This document shows, in pieces, positions 27,451 through 34,597 of a stretch of DNA of 64,000 bases. Made by a program: the position numbers and the translations under genes. This DNA comes from Shewanella marisflavi (GTDB taxonomy: Bacteria; Pseudomonadota; Gammaproteobacteria; Enterobacterales; Shewanellaceae): NCBI RefSeq assembly GCF_023283925.1, contig NZ_JAKIKX010000001.1:992001-1056000 (forward strand). The letters are read 5' to 3'. Within the stretch, counting starts at the first letter, position 1, and every line of letters begins with the position of its first letter. Below the pieces are notes generated by a model. The model was given only the letters and a program-made list of their open reading frames with translations, searched no databases and was not told where the DNA came from.

Positions 27451-29685
27451 ATGTCCTTTGATGTTGATGAAGAGATACTGCAGGACTTTTTGATTGAAGC
27501 GGGTGAGATTCTTGAGCTTCTCTCTGAACAGTTGGTGGCGTTAGAAAATAATCCTGACGATACCGAACTACTCAATGCCATTTTCCGCGGATTCCATACC
27601 GTAAAGGGCGGGGCAGGCTTCCTTAGTTTGACGCCCATGGTAGATGTCTGCCATGAAGCAGAAAATACCTTCGATCTGCTGCGCACCGGTAAGCGCAGTG
27701 TTTCTGCCGAGCTGATGGATATCATTCTTCAGGCGGTAGACTCCATCAACTCAATGTTTGCCGAAACCCAAGCGGGTGTTGAGCAGAGCCCTGCCGATGA
27801 CGCCTTGTTGGCTAACTTAAAGTTATTAAGTTCAGGTGAATTATTGCCTTCAGAGCAGGGCGGTACAGCGTCGCAGGCCAGTAGTGACAGTACTCCTGTC
27901 GCTGATGCACCTGTTGACGATGGCATTGAACTGTTTGACCAACCCGTCGATGACGGCGTCGAACTCTTTGACGAGCCAGTTAGCGATACCCCTGTGACTT
28001 CCATCGCCGGTGAAGGCGATATCGATGAGATTGACGAATCTGAATTCGAAGCCCTTTTAGATGCACTGCATGGCAGCGGTAAGGGGCCGTCAACGGCATC
28101 AAATGGTGAGAGTACGCCAGTAGCGGCCAGCGACAGCGATGACATCACTGACGATGAGTTTGAATCACTACTTGATGAACTTCATGGATCTGGGAAATTT
28201 AAGGCACCATCGGCCCCCATTGCCAAGGTCCCAGAGCCAAGCGCACCGCCGGTTGACGCAGATGAGATCACCGACGATGAATTTGAAAAACTGTTAGATG
28301 AATTACATGGTAGCGGCGCGGGTCCTGGTAAGGAAAACAGTAAAGCGGTAACCGCTCCTGCGGCGAAAGCCCCTCAAGCGTCCCCAGCCAAAGCCAGTAC
28401 TCCTCCTCCAAGTGTGCCTAAAGCTCAGCCTGCCGAGGCGCCAGCAGCTAAACCTGTGGTAAAAGAGAAAGTGGCTGCTAAAGCCCCAGCTGCCAACATG
28501 CCACAAGCTGAAACCACAGTGCGTGTTGATACGGCAAGACTCGATCAGATCATGAATATGGTGGGCGAGCTGGTATTGGTGCGTAATCGCCTGCTTAGCT
28601 TAGGGATCTCCCGTGATGACGAGGATATGTCTAAAGCGCTGGCTAACCTGGATCTGGTGACGGCGGATCTTCAAGGCGCGGTGATGAAGACCCGTATGCA
28701 GCCAATCAAGAAAGTGTTTGGCCGCTTCCCTCGAGTGGTACGCGATTTAGCCCGTAGTCTGAATAAAGAGATCGATCTTCGCATGATAGGCGAAGATACA
28801 GATCTGGATAAGAATTTGGTCGAAGCGCTTGCCGACCCGTTAGTGCACTTGGTGCGTAACTCGGTGGATCATGGTATCGAGATGCCTGACGAGCGTGAGG
28901 CCAACGGTAAATCCCGTACCGGTACCATTACACTGTCGGCGAGTCAGGAAGGCGATCATATCCTGCTTAAGATCGAGGATGATGGCGCCGGGATGGACCC
29001 TGAAAAGCTTAAGCAGATCGCCATTAGCCGTGGTGTTTTAGATGAAGACGCTGCTGCGCGCATGTCTGATGCAGAAGCCTACAATCTTATCTTCGCGCCA
29101 GGCTTTTCCACTAAGGTTGAGATCTCTGATATCTCGGGCCGTGGCGTAGGTATGGATGTGGTCAAGACACGCATTACCCAGCTAAACGGTACTGTGCATA
29201 TTGACTCCATGAAAGGTAAGGGAACTTGCCTCGAGATTAAGGTGCCACTCACGTTGGCGATTATGCCGACCCTGATGGTGGAAGTGGCGCAGCAAGTGTT
29301 TGCCCTGCCGTTATCCAGTGTTAGCGAAATCTTCCACCTGGATCTTACCAAGACCAATATCGTCGATGGTCAATTAACTGTGATCGTTAGAGATAAGGCC
29401 GTGCCGCTCTTCTATCTAGAGCATTGGCTAAGCCGTAAGGCGGTGACCTTTAAGCATGGTGACAAGCAACATGGTCACGTGGTGATTGTTCAGTTAGGTA
29501 CCATGCAGATCGGTTTTGTGGTCGATGCTCTGATTGGTCAGGAAGAGGTGGTCATTAAGCCGCTGGGAACCTTGTTACATGGAACTCCCGGTATGGCGGG
29601 CGCCACCATTACCTCGGACGGTGGCATTGCACTGATTTTAGACGTGCCTGGATTATTAAAGCATTACGCCAAAAACAAAAAATAA
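27451..29685 (+). CDS. cheA: Chemotaxis histidine kinase CheA
   Basis: CheA autophosphorylates in receptor arrays and feeds CheY and CheB. The 744-residue protein has an N-terminal P1 domain with phospho-His in FRGFHTVKGGAGF near residue 49, then a long acidic/Pro-Ala linker instead of a clear P2 domain. The linker holds two VDDGxELFDxPV repeats (about 156-175) and three [DE]EFExLLDxLHGSG repeats (about 191-289). P3 dimer, P4 kinase (LVHLVRNSVDHGIE, DDGAGMD, GRGVGMDVV) and P5 regulatory domains follow. The linker repeats probably correspond to the ParP-binding LID region described for vibrio CheA; CheY docking is an alternative. Confidence 0.97.
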   Translation: MSFDVDEEILQDFLIEAGEILELLSEQLVALENNPDDTELLNAIFRGFHTVKGGAGFLSLTPMVDVCHEAENTFDLLRTGKRSVSAELMDIILQAVDSINSMFAETQAGVEQSPADDALLANLKLLSSGELLPSEQGGTASQASSDSTPVADAPVDDGIELFDQPVDDGVELFDEPVSDTPVTSIAGEGDIDEIDESEFEALLDALHGSGKGPSTASNGESTPVAASDSDDITDDEFESLLDELHGSGKFKAPSAPIAKVPEPSAPPVDADEITDDEFEKLLDELHGSGAGPGKENSKAVTAPAAKAPQASPAKASTPPPSVPKAQPAEAPAAKPVVKEKVAAKAPAANMPQAETTVRVDTARLDQIMNMVGELVLVRNRLLSLGISRDDEDMSKALANLDLVTADLQGAVMKTRMQPIKKVFGRFPRVVRDLARSLNKEIDLRMIGEDTDLDKNLVEALADPLVHLVRNSVDHGIEMPDEREANGKSRTGTITLSASQEGDHILLKIEDDGAGMDPEKLKQIAISRGVLDEDAAARMSDAEAYNLIFAPGFSTKVEISDISGRGVGMDVVKTRITQLNGTVHIDSMKGKGTCLEIKVPLTLAIMPTLMVEVAQQVFALPLSSVSEIFHLDLTKTNIVDGQLTVIVRDKAVPLFYLEHWLSRKAVTFKHGDKQHGHVVIVQLGTMQIGFVVDALIGQEEVVIKPLGTLLHGTPGMAGATITSDGGIALILDVPGLLKHYAKNKK

Positions 29686-29714
29686 CAGTTAGTGATACAG
29701 TGACGTATAGGAGC

Positions 29715-29746
29715 AGCGTGATGCCATATGGCGTCACGCTTTGTTT
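29715..29746 (+). terminator. Hairpin with T-tail between cheA and cheB
   Basis: AGCGTGATGCC (29715-29725) pairs with GGCGTCACGCT (29730-29740), with one T-G wobble and a four-base loop, and is followed by TTGTTT. It could terminate part of the transcripts and lower cheB and later genes relative to cheA. Confidence 0.5.
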
Positions 29747-29778
29747 CGGCAAAGGTCCTGCTCTTCATAGGAATTTGA

Positions 29779-30879
29779 ATGGCCATAAAAGTATTAGTTG
29801 TCGATGATTCAAGCTTTTTTCGTCGCAGAGTCAGTGAAATAGTCACTAAGGATGCGGATCTTGAAGTCATTGGTACAGCCTCTAATGGCGCCGAAGCTGT
29901 CAAGTTGGCGCAGCAACTTAAACCACAAGTGATCACCATGGACATCGAGATGCCTGTGATGGACGGTATCAGCGCCGTACGTGAGATCATGGCAAAATGT
30001 CCAACTCCCATCTTGATGTTTTCATCGCTGACCCACGACGGGGCGCAAGCGACACTGGATGCTCTGGAAGCCGGAGCACTGGATTTCCTCCCTAAGCGTT
30101 TCGAAGATATTGCCACTAATAAGGATGACGCGATATCGCTGCTGCAGCAGCGCATTAAGGCATTGGGTCGCCGTCGTTTGTTCAGGCCCATTTTGCCGAG
30201 AACGCCCCAGCCTAAAGCTACCACGGCACCGACGAGAGAGTTGGCTCAGCCCCAGCGGCCAGCACCGCGTTCGAGCGCGCCGGTAACCAGAGCCAGCGGT
30301 AAGAAGTATAAAATGCTCGTCATTGGTACCTCTACCGGCGGACCGGTTGCCTTGCAGCGCATATTGACCAAGTTTCCTGCAAATTACCCTCATCCTATTC
30401 TGCTCATTCAACATATGCCGGCAGCCTTTACGCCCGCCTTTGCCACTCGTTTAAATGGCTTGTGTGCCATAGAGGTTAAAGAGGCGCAAAATGGCGACCA
30501 ACTCAGGGCTGGTTGTGCCTATCTGGCTCCGGGTGGCATGCAGATGATGCTTGAGCGCGGCGGTACCTACGGGCGCATTAAGATAGTGGCGGGCAGTGCC
30601 GATATGAATTATAAGCCCTGCGTTGATATCACCTTTGCATCTGCGTCTAAATTGAGTGGCGGCGAGACGCTTGCCGTGGTCTTAACCGGTATGGGTGCGG
30701 ACGGTCGTGAAGGGGCGCGTATGCTGAAAAATGTTGGCGCAACCATTTGGGCACAAGATGAAGCCAGCTGCGTGGTTTATGGTATGCCTCAGGCAGTGAC
30801 TGCCGCTGGAATAGCCAGCCAGTCGATCGCGCTTGATGACATGGCCGAGTCTATCTTACGTGAGAGCGGCCGTGGCTAA
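29779..30879 (+). CDS. cheB: Chemotaxis methylesterase CheB
   Basis: CheB removes methyl groups from (and deamidates) chemoreceptors when phosphorylated by CheA. The 366-residue protein has a receiver domain ([14 protein letters not shown]; Asp in [11 protein letters not shown] near residue 56), a Pro/Arg/Ala-rich linker at about 135-175, and a C-terminal esterase with the catalytic triad in [11 protein letters not shown] (Ser), IQHMPAAFT (His) and [10 protein letters not shown] (Asp). The 3' end overlaps the next gene by eight bases. Confidence 0.97.
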   Translation: MAIKVLVVDDSSFFRRRVSEIVTKDADLEVIGTASNGAEAVKLAQQLKPQVITMDIEMPVMDGISAVREIMAKCPTPILMFSSLTHDGAQATLDALEAGALDFLPKRFEDIATNKDDAISLLQQRIKALGRRRLFRPILPRTPQPKATTAPTRELAQPQRPAPRSSAPVTRASGKKYKMLVIGTSTGGPVALQRILTKFPANYPHPILLIQHMPAAFTPAFATRLNGLCAIEVKEAQNGDQLRAGCAYLAPGGMQMMLERGGTYGRIKIVAGSADMNYKPCVDITFASASKLSGGETLAVVLTGMGADGREGARMLKNVGATIWAQDEASCVVYGMPQAVTAAGIASQSIALDDMAESILRESGRG

Positions 30880-31417
30880 GCAACGACAGGGCGTCAGTAG
30901 CATAGTCTTGCTGCTGTTTTTCTTGTTGTTGGTTTGTAGTTTTACTACTGGCTTGCTTTATCTGGAGTTACGCCACAAAAACGCGCTGCTCGAAGAGAAG
31001 ATAGCCGAGCTGGAAAAGAGTCAGGTTCTGCTAATGGTACCCGACGAGCAGGCACAGGCACTCGCTGACTGGATGGAGTCTAACCCTGAGTTTACCCAAT
31101 CTTTGCTTAAACAGGCAGAGCCTGGAGCCGAGGTGAGGGTGCAGATAGGACCTGAGGAGGCTGAAGTGCCAGAAGCGATTGCGCTGACGGCGACGGAGGT
31201 TCAGCCCAATCTGTCGCCACTGCTCCCTATGGGAGATGATGAGCAAGCGAGTAATGAAATTAAAGCACCACAAAAGGTGGTGAGCGCCGCAAATAACGGC
31301 GATCAGGATAGTCAAACGCCGTCTCAAGCGGTTAAGCTGTCAGAAAATAAAGATGGTGTTAAAGTAATAAGTCTGCCCCATGGCGGCATTCGAGTCACGA
31401 CTCGCGAAGATAACTAA
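30872..31417 (+). CDS. Conserved membrane protein of the chemotaxis cluster, unknown function
   Basis: GTG 30872 after GAGAGCGGCC gives 181 residues; a longer frame upstream lies inside cheB. A basic N-terminus (VAKQRQG) is followed by one transmembrane helix at about residues 8-30 ([20 protein letters not shown]), then a short coiled coil ([19 protein letters not shown]) and a polar, low-complexity tail with a final basic-hydrophobic strand ([19 protein letters not shown]). No enzyme motif is visible. The overlap with cheB and its place before parC-parP suggest a role at the polar chemotaxis array, but the function is unknown. Confidence 0.85.
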   Translation: MAKQRQGVSSIVLLLFFLLLVCSFTTGLLYLELRHKNALLEEKIAELEKSQVLLMVPDEQAQALADWMESNPEFTQSLLKQAEPGAEVRVQIGPEEAEVPEAIALTATEVQPNLSPLLPMGDDEQASNEIKAPQKVVSAANNGDQDSQTPSQAVKLSENKDGVKVISLPHGGIRVTTREDN

Positions 31418-31463
31418 AACAATAACCTGATGGCGATAAGCTTGCGGATTTAAGGGGTTTTTC

Positions 31464-32255
31464 TTGAAGATCTGGACCATTGCAAATCAAAAAGGGGGCG
31501 TTGGTAAGACGACCACAGTGGCGAGTCTGGCTGGCGCTTTGGCTAAGCGGGGCAAACGTGTCTTGATGATAGACACAGATCCCCATGCTTCCCTTGGATA
31601 TTACCTAGGTATAGATTCGGAAGAGGTACCAGCGTCACTCTATGATCTCTTTTTGAAACACAAGAGCCTGACCCGAGAGCTGGTGCTTGACCATATAGTG
31701 CCGACTAAGGTTGAAGGTATCCATCTGTTGCCAGCAACCATGGCGCTCGCCACACTTGACCGTTCTTTAGGTCATCAAGAAGGGATGGGGCTGATCCTCA
31801 AGCGGCTACTTAATCTGGTTGCCGACCAATATGATGTCGCGTTAATCGATTGCCCACCCGTGCTGGGTGTCTTAATGGTCAATGCTTTGGCAGCCAGCGA
31901 GCATATCATTATTCCGGTGCAGACAGAGTTTTTGGCGATTAAGGGATTAGATCGCATGGTTAAAACCATGACCCTGATGGGACGATCAAAAAATACCACT
32001 TACAGCTACACCATTATTCCAACCATGTACGATCGACGAACCAAGGCCTCTCCGGCGGCTTTGCAACAACTTGGCGAGGACTACGGTGACGTTCTCTGGC
32101 CCGATGTTATTCCCGTCGATACTAAGTTTCGTGATGCCAGCTTGGCGCATCTTCCGGCCTCCCATTACGCCAGCCACACTCGCGGTGTAAAAGCCTATGA
32201 GAGGTTACTCGATCATCTGCTGAGTAAGGAGTTTGCCCATGTCAAACTCGGCTGA
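31464..32255 (+). CDS. parC: ParA-like polar chemotaxis ATPase ParC (Soj family)
   Basis: ParC is a ParA/Soj-type ATPase that directs chemotaxis arrays to the cell pole in vibrios and relatives. The 263-residue protein starts at TTG or in-frame near base 31464 (MKIWTIANQKGGVGKTT), with deviant Walker A KGGVGKTTTVASL at residues 10-22, Walker A-prime DTDPHASLGYYLG and Walker B VALIDCPPVLG. No DNA-binding ParB partner is nearby; instead parP and cheW follow, which sets it apart from the chromosomal segregation ParA. Overlap with parP is 17 bases. Confidence 0.92.
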   Translation: MKIWTIANQKGGVGKTTTVASLAGALAKRGKRVLMIDTDPHASLGYYLGIDSEEVPASLYDLFLKHKSLTRELVLDHIVPTKVEGIHLLPATMALATLDRSLGHQEGMGLILKRLLNLVADQYDVALIDCPPVLGVLMVNALAASEHIIIPVQTEFLAIKGLDRMVKTMTLMGRSKNTTYSYTIIPTMYDRRTKASPAALQQLGEDYGDVLWPDVIPVDTKFRDASLAHLPASHYASHTRGVKAYERLLDHLLSKEFAHVKLG

Positions 32256-33231
32256 TGAGGCGGTTTTTGATTATTTTGCGCTTCTTTTATCAGAAGGTCC
32301 TGAAGATGAGGTCAAAGAGGCGCCATCGGTCCAACAACCAAAGAGTGAGCCACAAGTAAAATTGCAGCCGCAATCTCGTCAGGCAGAGGCGCGTCCGGTC
32401 AATACCCAGGCATTACCCGCTACGACGTCGTTAAATAAGCGAGCTCTTGAGCAGCTCCTTGCCCCGGTTGCCGAGGCCGATGCTAAGACAGAGACTCAAG
32501 TACAGACAGAGACGGCCGCGCTTGAACAGCTAAAGGCTGCAACTCATGTCAAATCGACTCATATCAAACCAACAACGGCTAAACCGACTCAAGTTAAAAC
32601 CGAAACTAGCACAGTTACATCGACGCAAGTAAAGGCAAAAATAGAAGAAAAATTAGAAACTTCGGCTAATATTAAGCTAAAGGATAAGACAGTCGAAGAA
32701 CTTGATTTAACCAAGGCGCCACAGACACAAGTTGGGGCGACACCGCCCGGTGTGACTGAGCAGTTGGTTGAGCAGCTGGATGATGAGTTCCAGGTGCTGT
32801 TTTTCAAGGTCGCCGGACTGACTCTGGCGGTTCCCTTAGTGAGCTTGGGCGGCATAGTGAAGGTGGAGCGCATCAACCATATTATGGGGCGACCTGCTTG
32901 GTATCTTGGGGTGCAGACCCATAGGGATTCACAACTTAATGTTGTCGATTCCGGCGCCTGGGTGATGCCGGAAAAATATGACGATAAACTGGCGCAATCT
33001 GTTGATTACCAATATATTGTACTCTTAGAGGACAGCAATTGGGGACTGGCCTGTGAGTCCTTGGTTAATTCGGTAAAAATTTTAAAGTCAGAAGTAAATT
33101 GGCGCACCAAAGCGGGCAAACGCCCTTGGCTGGCCGGCGTCGTAAAAGAACAGATGTGCGGCATATTACATGTGCAGGCATTGATTGAGTTGTTAAATTT
33201 GGGTTTAGGTAGTCAGGACTCTATTGGCTGA
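32239..33231 (+). CDS. parP: CheW-like array-localisation protein ParP
   Basis: ParP links ParC to CheA and MCP arrays in vibrios. ATG 32239 (MSNSADEAVFDYFALLL) behind TAAGGAG is preferred over TTG 32233. The 330-residue protein has a short N-terminal helix, a long Thr/Lys/Gln-rich disordered region (about 30-160, with repeated T-x-V/I-K steps), and a C-terminal CheW-like/AIF domain (FQVLFFKVAGLTLAVPLVSLGGIVKVE, split at about 183-210). The conserved CheW fold but divergent sequence, plus position between parC and cheW, identify it. Confidence 0.9.
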   Translation: MSNSADEAVFDYFALLLSEGPEDEVKEAPSVQQPKSEPQVKLQPQSRQAEARPVNTQALPATTSLNKRALEQLLAPVAEADAKTETQVQTETAALEQLKAATHVKSTHIKPTTAKPTQVKTETSTVTSTQVKAKIEEKLETSANIKLKDKTVEELDLTKAPQTQVGATPPGVTEQLVEQLDDEFQVLFFKVAGLTLAVPLVSLGGIVKVERINHIMGRPAWYLGVQTHRDSQLNVVDSGAWVMPEKYDDKLAQSVDYQYIVLLEDSNWGLACESLVNSVKILKSEVNWRTKAGKRPWLAGVVKEQMCGILHVQALIELLNLGLGSQDSIG

Positions 33232-33238
33232 GGTTTAT

Positions 33239-33733
33239 ATGGCAGATGCAAAAAACGTCGCGGCAGTTGCCGCAGGTAAAGATGATGAAGTGTTACAGTG
33301 GGTCACTTTTCGTTTAGATAACGAAACCTATGGCATCAATGTCATGCAGGTGCAAGAGGTGTTACGTTACACTGAAATAGCGCCTGTACCAGGGGCTCCT
33401 CACTATGTATTGGGTATCATCAACCTTCGCGGTAATGTGGTGACTGTGATTGATACCCGATCTCGCTTTGGTCTACCTTCTGCCGAAGTGGATGACTCTA
33501 CCCGTATTGTGATCATTGAGGCTGAAAAGCAAGTGATCGGTATCTTGGTCGATAGTGTGGCAGAGGTGGTTTATCTGCGCGGTTCTGAGATTGATAATGC
33601 GCCGAACGTGGGTACCGAAGAGAGTGCCAAGTTTATTCAAGGCGTCAGCAACCGTGATAATGAGCTGCTCATTTTGGTGGATCTTGATAAGTTACTCTCA
33701 GATGAAGAGTGGATGGAACTGGCGCAGCTTTAA
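33239..33733 (+). CDS. cheW: Chemotaxis coupling protein CheW
   Basis: CheW couples receptors to CheA. ATG 33239 (MADAKNVAAVAAG), after a GAGG site, gives 164 residues; a TTG five codons upstream overlaps parP. Core motifs are VTFRLDNETYGINVMQVQEVLR, the VPGAPHYVLGIINLRGNVVTVID strand pair (about 56-78) with the conserved NLRG, and LVDSVAEVV. Length is normal. A strong terminator lies 20 bases after the next few bases of the stop. Confidence 0.97.
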   Translation: MADAKNVAAVAAGKDDEVLQWVTFRLDNETYGINVMQVQEVLRYTEIAPVPGAPHYVLGIINLRGNVVTVIDTRSRFGLPSAEVDDSTRIVIIEAEKQVIGILVDSVAEVVYLRGSEIDNAPNVGTEESAKFIQGVSNRDNELLILVDLDKLLSDEEWMELAQL

Positions 33734-33753
33734 ACTATCTACTGTTAAGTTGT

Positions 33754-33786
33754 AAAAAAGCCGTCGCTGGATTCGATGGCTTTTTT
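33754..33786 (+). terminator. Rho-independent terminator after cheW
   Basis: AAAAAAGCCGTCG (33754-33766) pairs with CGATGGCTTTTTT (33774-33786) with one wobble and a seven-base loop; the T-run is part of the stem. It ends the flagellar-chemotaxis transcript before the DUF2802 gene. Confidence 0.9.
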
Positions 33787-33851
33787 AATGGTGAAAGTAA
33801 AATATTGCTTATAGCGACCTTTGGCTCAAAGGATATCGGAGTAGCGCATCT

Positions 33852-34259
33852 ATGATAGGTGATGAGATCTTAATTGCGGCATTACTGTATGTGGTTGCTT
33901 GTCTTGGTTTGGTGTTGTATCAGCAGAAACAGACCAATAAGCTCAGGGCGAAGATTGACGCCTTAACCTTGCTGGTAAAAGAAAATGATCGCCAGCGCGA
34001 GGCTGTTAAACAAGAGTTACAGGAACTAAGATCAGGCACCATAGGGGTGGGGCGTCGTATGCTTGAGCTTGAGAAGCGGGTGACGAAACAAGAGGCCCGC
34101 ATCGACGAGTCGGTTGCCGACGAGCCTCAAGCCAGGCTCTATACCCGCGCCATGAAGATGGTGGAGCTGGGTGCCGATATCGATGAGTTAGTTAAAGAGT
34201 GTGAACTGCCAAAAGCCGAGGCAGAGTTATTGCTAAGACTGCATGGCAAGGGGCGTTAA
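33852..34259 (+). CDS. DUF2802 family membrane protein
   Basis: A 135-residue protein with an N-terminal transmembrane helix (LIAALLYVVACLGLVLY), a coiled coil at about residues 28-90 rich in Lys/Glu/Gln, and a C-terminal helix pair (MKMVELGADIDELVKECELPKAEAELLLRLHG, split). This layout and the position after cheW match the DUF2802 proteins found in vibrio and Shewanella chemotaxis loci. The C-terminal part looks like a small helix-turn-helix-type motif seen in such coiled-coil anchors. Function is unknown; a polar array or pole-associated role is inference. Confidence 0.85.
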   Translation: MIGDEILIAALLYVVACLGLVLYQQKQTNKLRAKIDALTLLVKENDRQREAVKQELQELRSGTIGVGRRMLELEKRVTKQEARIDESVADEPQARLYTRAMKMVELGADIDELVKECELPKAEAELLLRLHGKGR

Positions 34260-34276
34260 CGCGCACCTAGGCTTGA

Positions 34277-34597
34277 TTATACCTCCTGCATGATACGTTT
34301 ATGCATGTTATCCCACCGCTCGGGGAATTTTCCATCGAGCATATAAACGAAGGCGATGAGCTCTGCAATGAGCAGATATAACTCCTTGGGGATCTCTTCG
34401 CCAATCTCGAGTTTCTGTAAAAAGTTACTCAAGTTAGCATCCTGATGAATATAGATCCCCGCCTCTTTGGCGATGGCGATGATCTCTTCGGCAACTAGGT
34501 CTTCGCCTTTAGCGGTGATCTGTGGCGCCGTTTTCCCGTCATACTGTAAGGCGACAGCCTGTGTGGGTCTATGGTCCTTGTCTGATATCGTCATCAT
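34277..34597 (-). CDS. FlhB C-terminal-domain-like protein
   Basis: A 106-residue soluble protein that aligns by eye with the post-cleavage cytoplasmic half of FlhB: AVALQYDGKTAPQITAKGEDLVAEEIIAIAKEAGI corresponds to FlhB AVAVKYD...APYVLAKGVDDVAFKIREIAREHDV (split here). It has no transmembrane part and no NPxH autocleavage motif. Such stand-alone FlhB-C paralogues occur in many flagellated bacteria with unclear roles. Its ATG overlaps the stop of the FliK-like gene by one base, so the two are translationally coupled on the minus strand. Confidence 0.88.
   Translation of the reverse strand: MMTISDKDHRPTQAVALQYDGKTAPQITAKGEDLVAEEIIAIAKEAGIYIHQDANLSNFLQKLEIGEEIPKELYLLIAELIAFVYMLDGKFPERWDNMHKRIMQEV

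Noticed and set aside
31464..32255. Chromosome-partition ParA
   Set aside because: No ParB or parS nearby, and the cheB-parP-cheW context indicates the array-positioning ParC.
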